Assembly (NCBI GenBank): GCA_964036315.1
Contig: OZ038496.1
Location: 20,002,185 to 20,066,184, forward strand
Direction: 5' to 3'
DNA length: 64,000 nucleotides
Origin: Acanthosepion esculentum
Lineage: Eukaryota > Mollusca > Cephalopoda > Sepiida > Sepiidae
In this document: positions 41,461 through 51,839 of the stretch, in pieces
How positions within the stretch are numbered: the stretch's first letter is position 1
Layout of the letters: each line of letters begins with the position of its first letter
Position numbers and translations under genes: made by a program
Notes under the pieces: model-generated
Database searches by the model: none
What the model saw: the letters and a program-made list of their open reading frames with translations, nothing else
What the model was told of the DNA's origin: nothing

Positions 41461-43205
41461 GATATGTTGAAATCCATCTTTTGGGACATCTGTAATATGG
41501 ATGACTTAAAGTGATAAAATCTGCATATTGCACTCAGTGATATCTTTTACTGTCATTAAAACTATCGTATTATGACCAGCCCTCTATTTGGTAAGTTTTC
41601 CTACTAGACACTTAATAAGTTAGATACATTTAGTAGTAGAGAGAGAGGCTCCTCCTATTATTTGTTTTTAGGTACTATTGGAAAGATATTTTTCATTCAG
41701 GATCTTGAGTCTTGAAATCATTCAAGTATAGTTATTCACTTTGTTATTTGGAGTTGATTGTATCTTGCGAGGCCAGACTCAATTTTCTTCAAGACTCTCA
41801 TTCCATTCATTCATTCGAAATCTTTTGCCCACTAATTCTTTTTTCTACTCAGTTTCACCCGTTATTAGTTTTGTTCCTTCTGACTTCAGATAATCAAATG
41901 GAGGCTAAAAGTGTTTCAAGGGAGGTAATTCAATCGCCCAATGTATTACATTTCTTCATACATTTCTTCATACCTTTCTTTTTTAACTTAGTAAAAAAAT
42001 AAGAATTCTGTTCTTCATTCACAAATACACAAAATCTACAATAGGATCTAGTGCGTGTGTTTTTGAGCTTTGTATGTGCATATTTGCATGTCTGTCTACA
42101 GGGCCAGTGCAAGGGTCTGGTGCCCCACCCCCGAATCTGTTAAGAGGCTCCCCCCACTCTACAACATCTCAATTTTCATAAGGTAGTATTCATCTATAAT
42201 AATAGATCATATGCAAAATAGATGAACCATTCAACTAGAAAAATTGAAAATAAATACAATGTATCTAAATACAAATTAGAGACGTGTCATAAGAAATCAT
42301 GTTTTATGGCAATTTTTAACATCAACTTAAGGTTTTTCTTGTTGAAAGAGAAATTTTAACAGATTCAACATTATGGATAAAAAATAGTGAATTTTATATA
42401 GTGTTTTTTTGAGATTTAATATAAGCAAAACAAATTTACAGATTTGGACAGAAAAGAAGACAAGAATAACACCAAAATCCACAAAGATTGTTTATCCTTT
42501 AATAGTCAATTGTGCTTAATTTAATTTTTAAAGTATATAAATGTAGGTCAAAAAAGGCAAATATTTATAAGATAGCAAGGGTCACAAAGCACTGCCTGGG
42601 GCCCCCAATTAAGGATGAGCCCCTCTGGCTGGGGGAGTTGAGGGTAGTACACACTGGCTCTGTCTATCTGTGTTTCTTTACATGTTCAAGTGTGTGCCTT
42701 TTTCTCCTCATGTGTTTGCAATATAAAGCCATGTGTTTAATAAACCAAAAGTTTGGAGTCACCCTCTGGATTTAATAATTAGTAGGTTTCATAACATCTT
42801 TGGTTTAACTAACTCCTAAGCTCAAATACTGAAACCATCAGTGTATGGCATACGATTTTTTACAGAGGAGGTTACCTAAAATTTCCAATCTGTCAGCCTT
42901 AGGATTGTCATTAGTCAGCAAGGTAGATTTGGCAAAAAGAGCAAGAATTTTAAGGAACTTTATACAGTAAGGAGTTAATTCTTTTTTTAAGTCCCAACCA
43001 GAGACCTACGGTCAGAAATGGCTTCATGACATTTTCCACTGAATATATTTGTGAAAAAAACAAACAGACAAAACCTAACATTACACACATTTTAAAATTG
43101 TCAGACATCCTTGACCAGCTGGGGATACCATACCAAGCTGAAGTCATCCCTGCAAAAAAAACAAAAAACAAACTAAGATCATATATTTAACATAAATATA
43201 GTTCT

Positions 43206-43400
43206 TCATAATGTGTAAGCTGTACTTGTGAGTACAATTTTTTGTATTTCTTTAAGGTATGAGCTACCAGGAATTGCTTCACTGTGTCTCTCAGACCCTT
43301 TTCCAATCAATCTGAGAGCTCCAACTACAGCTGAAATTATTGATGACCTCATGTGCCACATTTCTGAGATTTCTATTTCATGGTCCTTGTATTTTGATAA
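43206..43400 (-). pseudogene. LINE polyprotein C-terminus remnant (second LINE type)
   Basis: On minus, HEIEISEMWHMRSS, then IISAVVGALRLIGKG and GSSYLKEIQKIVLTSTAYTL resemble the C-terminal 'E-EI-RMW...P-V-GALG...I-ELQK--LLGTA-ILR' block of arthropod and mollusc non-LTR retrotransposons. The N-terminal side is not preserved. Confidence 0.6.
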
Positions 43401-43434
43401 TATGAATAATAATATTAATATATGATAAAACCCT

Positions 43435-43510
43435 TCAGGAAGAGAATGTCCCTCTGATCTGAAGTGTGTCCCCCCAGCCTTCATCAGGTGCTTGTTGATC
43501 TAGGTAATTC
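43435..43510. repeat. truncated hammerhead-core-like repeat H
   Basis: AGCCTTCATCAGGTGC (minus CTGATGAAGGCT) with the GAAA half missing. Confidence 0.4.
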
Positions 43511-43619
43511 AGGGAAATTTGAACTGAACTCTGTATTTAATCTCTAGGTGTAGATTGTTCTTGTTTCATTGCCTATGTCTAGGGATATTTCATCAAGTTC
43601 TTATTTATTCCTGCTCAGT

Positions 43620-43675
43620 TATTGCTTGCGCTGTTTCGACTACATCTAAGTCTGCATCATCAGTTTATTAGTTAA
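43620..43675 (-). repeat. hammerhead-core-like motif
   Basis: On minus, CTGATGATGCAGACT, a GACT/AGTC stem, then GAAACAGCGC. Four unpaired bases separate CTGATGA from the stem. Listed as a motif relative. Confidence 0.3.
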
Positions 43676-43774
43676 TAACAATAGAACACCGATCCATCAT
43701 TTGGTGTCCAGTACAATTTTATATTAGTACACAATTTTTTACATGCTATCAAAAATGATGGTACATATGAAATT

Positions 43775-44140
43775 GCTATTTTGTTAGATCCTTACTATTA
43801 TGTAGCGGAGACTTACCTCGGTGACCCAAAAGGACCAGAGTTGTATGTATGTTTTGCAATGGAGTGTGGAGACGATGAATTGGTGAGCTTCAGACTGAAG
43901 GTGAATTGGGCAGCACTTCATGTGGACAAAAGTGGTGGTGTTGCTTGTAACCATTTTTATTGGCTGGTTCTGGTCGTTCATCAGCTGAGCAATGGCTGAG
44001 TCAGGTGCATAAAAGCACGGTACACTCATTCAAGAGGGAGTCTCATTTCTGACAAGGAGTTGCATACTTGAGATTGAGGAATGGAGATCTGTGGAATTAA
44101 TTCATTTGCCTATTGGACCTATTGGACTTGTATATAGTTT
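43775..44140. other. balanced-GC segment with TATA-like box
   Basis: Both strands hold frames of 70-80 codons, with a GTGCATAAAAGCACGG promoter-like block near 44005. It could be a solo LTR starting TGTTAGATCC at 43782, but no matching end or target duplication is found. Confidence 0.25.
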
Positions 44141-44574
44141 TTTGTGTGTGTGTGTGTGTGTGTTTCTGACCAATTCTCACACATATTATTAGAAAAATTT
44201 TACATATGAGTTTTTAAATACATATATTTTCCAGTTCTTATTCTTGTACTCTGCTCTATCATGGAATTGTTCTTTACACCTTTTGGCTTTATAAAAATCA
44301 GATAGGTTGGGATTATTAGCATTGGCCAAAATTCAAGGAGAAGGAAAACAAAACTAGAGTAGACAGATTTCTTCAGCCTTGAAAAGCCACTAATCATGTC
44401 AAGGAGTAAACTGCTATAAAAAAAATCCTATCCTTATATTTTACATTGTATCTCTGTTCATGAGTGGATTAGAAGGGGTGTTTTTTCAAGAGTGCGGTAC
44501 TTATTTTAACTTTGTGAAACAAGCTACTGTATTAATGCTTACCTAAACACTACAATTACTACTTAACCTTTTCA

Positions 44575-44715
44575 AGTCCAGGGTCAATCTTTATCTATCC
44601 TCCTTATCTTCATAATTGTCACATCCTTATAGCCTCCTCTGATGCCCATGCTACACACCTCATTCAGTAACCCTCTACCATGAGTGGTTCTTGGGCCTTG
44701 TATTAATAAAACAAA
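44575..44715 (+). repeat. dispersed repeat T fragment
   Basis: AAGTCCAGGGTCAATC...CTCATTCAGTAACCCTC, ATGAGTGGTTCTTGGGCC. Sister of 32035-32100. Confidence 0.55.
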
Positions 44716-45049
44716 TCTCCAATTAGCATAAAAAAATTAACAAAACAAAAACCCCTCTAGAAATACATTTAAAAATTAATCGAGAAAAAGTAAATGAAGA
44801 GTTAAATGATTTTATTAGTAATATCTTGATAAAGACTTAAATTTGACATCTGATAAATTTAATGGTATTTACACATTTTTGATATTACAATTTTAAAATT
44901 TTGATTTTTAAAGATTTAAAATTAATTTTTTTACATTATGTTTGAGGGTTTCAAGTCTTGAAAAAGGTTAAGAAACACACTGGTTTAAATCATCCATGAA
45001 GACAAAACATTGCAAGTTTCTCAGTACTCTGTTGCTATTTCCATGGCAA

Positions 45050-45760
45050 ATGTTCAGACAAGCTTCTTCTTTGTTGTACTGTGTCCCTTCAGGATGTTAG
45101 CAATCGTGGATCGCCACAATTTACTGTTCTTTGTAGCCCTTAATAACTTTTGTCTTTTTGCCATCTTTTCCAAACCCTGCTCTGCCAACCATTCACTCAA
45201 GCTCAAGCAGGTAGGTTGTGAATTGCTTTTTTCTGACCCTCTTACCTTCAATCTATCCTGTGAGTATCAAATTTTCCAAGTCTTCTTTCCTCATTATATG
45301 CCCCAGAAATTTCAAGTGTCTCTTCTTAATGTTAAGCATAGGAGTCCTTTTTGTTGCCATTGTCTCTAGAACTTCATCATTGCTCAAATGTTCAGTCCAT
45401 GGTATTTTCAGCATCCTTCTGTAGAACCACATTTGCATCAAATCTCTTTTTCATCTGGGAGGACATTGTCCATCATTCAAAACATATTAGAGGACTGATA
45501 CTATATAACAGTTCAGTACTCATTTCTTTGTTTCTAACTATATTTTTCTATTTCTTGATACTTTGCTTAGCTTTTGGAAGCCATCTTTCGCTATCCCAAT
45601 GCACCTTTGAATTTCCATGTTGCACTTTCTGCCTTTGTTAATTTGATTCCCAAATGTCTAAATTGTTGCACCTGTTTGATTTCAGTATCTTCAATCTGTA
45701 ATTTGCCTGTTGGGCTGTTACAGAAAATATTAATCAGGGTAGTCTTTTATCTGTGACATG
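45050..45760 (-). pseudogene. LINE RT 3'-end remnant, best preserved
   Basis: On minus, 45441-45253 encodes MWFYRRMLKIPWTEHLSND, then MLNIKKRHLKFLGHIMRKED. After a frameshift near 45250 it continues as SLSEWLAEQGLEK and KLWRSTIANILKG to about 45060. This is the recognisable C-terminal region of an endonuclease/RT LINE abundant in molluscs. Upstream minus sequence to 45760 is more decayed. All other fragments of this LINE in the window can be aligned to this copy. Confidence 0.75.
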
Positions 45761-45984
45761 ATGTCAAAGAATGACCAATAAATTTCAGCATCTTGGATTT
45801 TCATTGCAGTCTTGGATTCAGCTTACATCAAAATTTACAAATTTTTATGAAATACTAGCCTGACACACAGTTGAATGTTGCTTCAGTATTTTTTTAATTA
45901 TAACTTTATGTTTTGCTATAAGTAAAATTAAATGTTCACCTATCTTATCCCTACTCAAAATTTCATAGACAATTATCATCATTA

Positions 45985-46135
45985 GGCACTCTAATTAAAA
46001 CCATCACTCAGCTGTAGGAGCCCTAAAGAAAAGCATCACTCTACAGTATGTGCCCTAACCAAATGTATTACTCTGTGCAAGATGCCCTAAACAAAACTAT
46101 CACTCTGTAGTAGGCGCTCTAAGTAAATCTAACGG
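45985..46135 (+). repeat. degenerate 32-bp tandem repeat, about 4.5 copies
   Basis: Units start GCCCTAAAC/AAG/ACC and contain ATCACTCTGTAGTA-like text. The copies differ strongly, so the array is old. Confidence 0.7.
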
Positions 46136-47099
46136 ACATAAGACTCTACATTATTATAGTGTATTAGTCCATACTAGTGAAATAGTGTATGAGATTAGCT
46201 TACTGCTCTACTTTTACATCAGACAGCATTTTTCATATTGGTTTTATGATAGTTTTGCACCTGTGTGTTTGTGCATGAAAAGGTTTTTAATGAAGGCTCG
46301 AGCCCGTATGTGTGCGCATTTCTATAGAATTCCGTTTTCAGTCTTTAACTTTTAGATACAGCAAGTGAGTGAAAGAAAGAAAGAATTTCTCGAGAACATC
46401 AGTGTTGTTTAGGAGGTGATAGAAAACAAAGTTAGAAAAGAAAGACAGATAGACAGAAAGGCAGAGAGAAACTGACTGATAAGTTTTTAAGTTACCTATT
46501 ATCTGCAGTAAATGTGCATGTAGGCAAAAGGAAAAGAGACATGACTAAGAGAGATAGAGTAGAAGCAAAGTTAGTAGCGGGGATAGAAAATAAAAGACAC
46601 CACCCCTAGTTTTTTACCCAGTACCCAACCCCTCCCAACAAAAAAGTGAAAAAAAAAAGCCTCAAGACTCAATACTGAGAGATAATAATGATGATGTTGG
46701 CCTCCCTCGACTGTTCTTTCTGACACCCGCCTTCAAGAAAAAGCCCATCCACTTACCGGCTTCCCCTCCTTCACCCCTAATGTACATAGGTACGCCTTCT
46801 GGAGTTTGCTACCTACTCCAGATGGTAGCGGTAGGCTAGTACATTACTGGTTGATACCCCCCCTTTAGTTTCTTCTGCTGCAAGTGTTAGGTCTTGTTCT
46901 GAAAGAAAGAAAAAAACGTAAAAGAAAAGAAAAAATCTGAAGATGTTTCTGAACAGGGACCGACCGATAAATAGTAAAAAATATAATTTCACAAAAGTTT
47001 TCCTGTTTAAGCCACCTTCTTGGGGGTAACCCCTGTTGTGAAAAATCTTTGTTTTTCTATCATTGTGTATCCTTAAAAAAGAGGAACAGTCCAGCTCAT

Positions 47100-47138
<39 letters not shown>

Positions 47139-47297
47139 AATCAGGGTGAAAAAAAAGAAGTAAAATAATAGAAAGGTTCATCTCTGAGAAAATCCAGGAA
47201 TCTTCTGTCAGTTGGATTGTTACATTACTGCTGGTCGAACTTCAAGGTTTACCGAAAATTTGTTTCTATTTTTCTTATTATTTATTTACTTTGGAAG

Positions 47298-47351
47298 TTG
47301 GATGTAACCATGCCTGCTTCGGAGGAGATAGACTTAGCCAACAGAGCCCAG
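47298..47351 (+). CDS. candidate 54-nt exon with ATG
   Basis: A pyrimidine-rich stretch ends at AAG (47295-47297). The next 54 bases are open in phase 0 and end at CAG|GTAAGA (47351/47352). They encode LDVTMPASEEIDLANRAQ. The internal ATG (47310-47312, context AACCATGC) could also be a translation start. If so, it is preceded two bases upstream by ATGTAA, a minimal start-stop uORF. Entry phase agrees with the candidate exon at 39639. No family recognised. Confidence 0.4.
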
Positions 47352-47399
47352 GTAAGAATGTTATTACATATTTCAGTTATATACATAAACATGTGTTGA

Positions 47400-48290
47400 T
47401 TATCAGAAATATAATTTTAAACTGCTAATTAATTCATTAATTAGCTAAGACAAAGTAACCACTTTTTTGAAAAAACAAAATAGTTCACATAAAGAAGTAA
47501 GTTTGCAAAAATGACACTTATTAAAAAAGAAAAAAAAGGGGATTCTTACCTTACAGGTGTATAGGCTACTAATTAAGAATAAACTGTAGTACCAAATATC
47601 AATGTCAAATACCTGCTTTGTCATAAACTATTAATGTTTATATGTGTCTACAACATAGATATGCTAGATAAATAATTAAAACTTGCTGTAAATATTACTA
47701 CCATAGTTCCATTCTTGCTCTTACATATGCTTGCATTTTTTATACACTAAGTGTAACATTTGTTATAGGACAGAAGTTGTGTTAATATTTTAATGTTACA
47801 TCTGTCCCATAATAGTTGCTACATATATATACACATTTCATACACTAAATGTAACATCTGTTATGGAACAAAGGTAATGCATAATCACATATTAATTAAA
47901 TAAACATAAACTTTGAAGTTAATTTATACATCTCTTAATTACATATAAAATATAAAATAACTGTAAAAGATATATATATTAATTATGAATATTAGACATA
48001 AAAAGTTCAGTAATTAACAAATATTGATATAAGATAATTAAGATCTATGTATAAAATGTTTGTTTTTGATAAAATGATGAAAAAATAATTGGGTTGATTT
48101 TTGAAAAATAATTTCATGCTATGTATAAACTGTTAACAAATTAAAGTTGTATATAAAGAGATGGTTTTTTTAAGCATCAGTTATATATGTGGTGTCTTAA
48201 TAAAAATAAATTAATTTTTAAGAATTTGATATCTTCCCTCCTCCCAAGTTAATAAGTCAACAAATTATCTCTATTAAGTTAATTATTTTC
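47400..48290. other. AT-rich intron-like stretch
   Basis: No repeat copy or RNA gene is seen, apart from a duplicated ACACTAA-TGTAACAT block (about 47743 and 47841). Confidence 0.4.
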
Positions 48291-48299
48291 TTCCCTTAG

Positions 48300-48347
48300 A
48301 GAAAAAGATTCAAACTTCTCATTCATCATGTGTTTTTATTCCTTTAA
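48300..48347 (+). CDS. possible short terminal exon
   Basis: A strong acceptor TTTTCTTCCCTTAG (AG at 48298-48299) is followed in phase 0 by 15 codons (RKRFKLLIHHVFLFL) and TAA. The phase agrees with the donor at 47352, giving a tentative three-exon chain. The short, lysine/hydrophobic end may equally be chance. Confidence 0.15.
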   Translation, partial: RKRFKLLIHHVFLFL

Positions 48348-48599
48348 TCAAGTCAGTAGATTTCTGTGCACATTTTCCTTACATTTTTTTTATCTGAACT
48401 CATATTATACCTAGAATTTTTTCTATCCTGATAGCATAAAGTTTTTGAGGTCATAGAAAGTAAATACAAAAAATGTTTCTGGCAAATTTACATAGTAACA
48501 GTTGAAAATCAAGACAATATTTCTGTTTGAAAACTATCTACTTCAGTTGAAAAATTTCTTTTAATAGAATAAAAGACTTTTATTTACATTACTTATACT

Positions 48600-48690
48600 C
48601 AGTCGCAGCTAGTGGATTAAAGCATCAGTACATGAATTTGGTAACATAGTAATTGTGAGTTCAATCCCTTGGTGTGTAGTGTAGTCTGAG
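48600..48690 (+). mobile_element. tRNA-like SINE head fragment
   Basis: GCTAGTGGATTAAAGCATC (A-box region) and GTGAGTTCAATCCCTTGG (B box) occur with family Z spacing. The body is not traceable. Confidence 0.45.
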
Positions 48691-48819
48691 AATCAGTAAA
48701 AATAAGATGATCAGTAACTGACCAGTACTAAAATAGGCAATAAATGAGATATGCCTAGACATGGAAAGAACAAAAAAAAAATCTATACCTGTAAATTACA
48801 TAATGGGTTCAGTTTGAAG

Positions 48820-48895
48820 TTTAACAGGATTGTCAAGCACCTGATGAAGGCCAGTGGAAATTCAGATAGAAAAGGACTTTTATTTGAAAAAATAA
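48820..48895 (+). repeat. truncated hammerhead-core-like repeat H
   Basis: GCACCTGATGAAGGCCAG then GGAAATTC, with the hairpin shortened. Confidence 0.35.
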
Positions 48896-48980
48896 TCTAA
48901 TAAAAGTAGAAAGTTTTTAAGAGTTCATTATTAGATTGTTAGGTAAGAAGATCCATATTTGCAGGTATTTGTTTTAAAAT

Positions 48981-49253
48981 ATGAGATCAGGTGAAAAAAA
49001 TATGAGATCAGGTGAAAAAAATATGAGATCAGGTGAAAAAAATATGAGATCAGGTGAAAAAAATATGAGATCAGGTGAAAAAAATATGAGATCAGGTGAA
49101 AAAAATATGAGATCAGGTGAAAAAAATATGAGATCAGGTGAAAAAAATATGAGATCAGGTGAAAAAAATATGAGATCAGGTGAAAAAAATATGAGATCAG
49201 GTGAAAAAAATATGAGATCAGGTGAAAAAAATATGAGATCAGGTGAAAAAAAT
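48981..49253 (+). repeat. 21-bp minisatellite, exactly 13 identical copies
   Basis: Unit ATGAGATCAGGTGAAAAAAA+T. All 13 units appear identical, so the array is very young or homogenised. The unit is seven codons with no stop, giving an artificial MRSGEKN heptad frame. No splice or promoter evidence supports translation. Confidence 0.95.
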
Positions 49254-49480
49254 TACTGGATTTAACTTTTTGAAGATATTTAATTTTATGTGAAGAAAAA
49301 AATAAGATATATAGGTTTAATACAAATAAAATTTCAGTCCATTCTTCTGGAGGTTTAAAAAATAAATTGCCATTTTTCTCATATTTTGGTACCTTTATAC
49401 TAAGTTTGATATAATTAATTTATGCACTAGTTAAGATGTGCTTATTTTTGGTGTAAGCTTGATTTTTTTTCTACATTTTT

Positions 49481-49488
<8 letters not shown>

Positions 49489-49511
<23 letters not shown>
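49489..49511. repeat. (TA)n array
   Basis: A short TA run upst​ream of the hammerhead-bearing repeat. Confidence 0.9.
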
Positions 49512-49890
49512 TACTCTAAATCCCCTCACCCCAAATTTCATCACTGTATATCCTTTCTTGACCCAGCTAATGCTTGTGAGGAGTGGCTATGGGTCAATAA
49601 ACAGACATGATTCTTGGGGTACAGTTCCGAGGTTATCTGTATACTTGGATGAGTATATCTGCGGCACTATATTGAGTCTAGTTTGTGTCTTCTTCATCAC
49701 CGACACCTGTGGTACAGTTAGTATGACATTTGCATTGTATCAAAATGGTCCAATTTTGATTCTCAGTTGTGGATGCACACTGCTGATGAGTCCTAAATAG
49801 GAAAAAATAGCCGTCCAGTGCTTTCTGCATTCTGTTGAAGATTATTCTGGGCTCAATGAACTACTATATATGATATAATTGCTCATATAC
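49512..49890 (+). mobile_element. repeat carrying a hammerhead near its 3' end
   Basis: About 370 bases with better GC balance, from CCCCTCACCCCAAATTTC to an AT-rich end before the TA array at 49919. The hammerhead lies at 49773-49830. No second copy exists in the window, so the limits are guessed from the flanking AT arrays. No strong A or B box is visible. Confidence 0.4.
49773..49830 (+). ncRNA. type I hammerhead ribozyme with two core changes
   Basis: CTGATGA is at 49783-49789. Stem II is GTCCT...AGGA with loop AAAT. The cleavage triplet is GTC (49813-49815). Stem I pairs CACTG (49778-49782) with CAGTG (49816-49820) and ATGCA (49773-49777) with TGCAT (49826-49830) around a five-base CTTTC bulge. 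Six A's (49802-49807) stand where ACGAAA is expected, so C11.1 and the essential G12 are both A. The ten-pair stem I makes a chance match unlikely. Predicted inactive. Confidence 0.6.
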
Positions 49891-49916
49891 TTTTTCTTAT
49901 ATATTATTTAAATTAT

Positions 49917-49918
<2 letters not shown>

Positions 49919-50003
<85 letters not shown>

Positions 50004-50010
50004 CACACAC
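49919..50010. repeat. (GT)(TA)n(CA) compound array
   Basis: GTGTGTGTG, about 70 bases of TA with one ACAT break, then ACACACAC. Confidence 0.95.
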
Positions 50011-50028
50011 ATAATACCTTACATTAAC

Positions 50029-51164
50029 TGCACAACTCTGAGTGCTGGAATTATTATTTTTATTTTGGGTTGACACTAGGTTTTCACGAGATACTTTATT
50101 TTTGGGGTGGAATATTATTGTTGTTAAAATATTTAAATGCATTGTAGTTAAGTTTTTAATTTGAACTTAGGCCCAGGTTAACATTTAAGATTGAAAATAA
50201 TGTTGAAAACGAAATATAAATTTTAATTTTGCAAGACGCTGATGTTAAAAAAGTAAGCAAGCAAGAAGGGACTTTAGAAACTCAAGGGGGGTAACTTTAT
50301 TTTTTTTCGAAAATCAAAAGAATAATTAATAATATTAGTAATATCAATAATAATAAAATATGCTATGATGAAATAAAGTATTAATAAAAATAATACATAT
50401 CAATGAAAAGAAAATAATGTGAAATGAAATAAGAGCCTCATAATAGAAACATATAAATATGTAAATAAATAAGAAATATAAATTCTAATTTAGAGAGACG
50501 CTGATGTTAAAAAAGTAAACTAGAAGAGATGTTAGAAAATCAAGGGGGGTAACTCTGTTTTTTTCCGAAAATCAAGAGTAATTAATAATATCATTAATAT
50601 TGATGTTACTAAATTGACTAAAATTAGTGATAACAGCAATAATAAAATATGCCAAGATAAAATAAAATAGACTAAAGTACTAGTAAAAATAATACATATC
50701 CATGGAAAGAAAAGAAAAGGAAGGAAAATAATACAAAATAAAATAGAATAAAATACAATGAAAACCATATATAGGAACATAAAAATATGGAAACAAATAA
50801 TTAAATAAAAATAATAAATGCAAATAGATGAGTAAAAACACACATTTCTAATAGTAAGACTAAAGGTAAAAAAAAAGACTAAAAACAAAATATAAATAAT
50901 AGTTATATACTAACAATGGTAGTAATAAGATAATGGAAAAAATGGATTAGCAAAAATGATAAATGTGATGCAGTCTAATGTTAATCTGGGCCTAATTTAA
51001 ACTACAATTCATTTAAATATTTTAACAACAATAATATTCCACCCCGACAATAAAGTATTTCATGAGAACCTGAAACTTTTAAAAACCAGCATCAACCCAA
51101 AATAAAATAATAATTCCAGCACATGACAATAACTTCAGCCTGAAACTCAGAGTTGTGCAATATT
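50029..51164. mobile_element. 1.1-kb foldback element with internal duplication
   Basis: Arms of about 150-180 bases at 50029-50190 and 50980-51164 are inverted copies. Shared text on one strand includes GCACAACTCTGAG, GGAATTATTATTTTTATTTT and TTGTTAAAATATTTAAATGC. Inside, a segment with GACGCTGATGTTAAAAAAGT and CAAGGGGGGTAACT occurs twice (50235 and 50503). Its minus frame of 118 codons is low-complexity and not conserved between the duplicates. This is a non-autonomous DNA element. Confidence 0.8.
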
Positions 51165-51358
51165 CACTTACACGCAAATACACTTAGGAAATGAATTCAT
51201 CTTTTCTTCCCCACCAGCTATGTGTCAATTAGTAGAACTTGTATCAGTAAATCATTATTATCTCCAAAAATAAAATTCACATAATCTAAAAATATTTTCT
51301 GGCTTTAACTAACCTGCAAGAGGTTGATAAGCTGTAAAAAACAAATCAATCAATCAGT
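51165..51358 (+). mobile_element. SINE 3' part, AATC-tailed family
   Basis: TTCACTTACACGCAAATACAC, the body, CTGGCTTTAACTAACCTGC, then a CAATCAATCAG tail at 51348-51358. The head is lost to the foldback element. Confidence 0.6.
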
Positions 51359-51439
51359 TATCTGGGAATTGTCATACATTATTGTGAAAGTTAGTAAAAT
51401 ATTTTCCCATTGTCTTCTCCACAGTTTGAAATTCAAATT

Positions 51440-51600
51440 TTTCCTTAACTTAGACTGGTTACCATCCAAAGCTAAAGAATCAACATTATCCTGTTATTTA
51501 ACTCATAGATGGGCCAAGAATAGATGGATTCATGCCTGTCCCAGAGGACATTAGTATGAAAGTGAATGCAACAGACAAGACTTGAATTTGAACTATCTGT
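51440..51600 (-). mobile_element. SINE fragment, family 2
   Basis: Minus-oriented body: GACTGGTTACCATCCAAAGC and CATTATCCTGTTATTTAAC. A family Z-like tRNA arm (GTGAGTTCAATCCTCATT) on plus follows at about 51670. Confidence 0.55.
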
Positions 51601-51839
51601 ACATCCCAGCTCACATAAAAAGTTGTTTAAATCATCAAAATCATCAAGAGTTGTTTGATCATCTCACTGAGACTGTCGTGAGTTCAATCCTCATTTGTTA
51701 ATCTATACCCATGACTTTGTGCGACATTAAACTAATCTTTAGATATTTTGCCATGAAACAAATGGTCAAACAATTACCGCTACTTGTCACTGAGTGCTCC
51801 AAACCTTAGTGCCAGATTAAACTAAACGTAATAAATAGA

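Noticed and set aside
48981..49265. 94-codon frame of repeated MRSGEKN
   Set aside because: Produced by a 21-bp minisatellite with no promoter, splice or terminator context.
50532..50888. 118-codon hydrophobic minus-strand protein
   Set aside because: Low-complexity AT-rich interior of a foldback element; the duplicated internal copy does not keep the frame.
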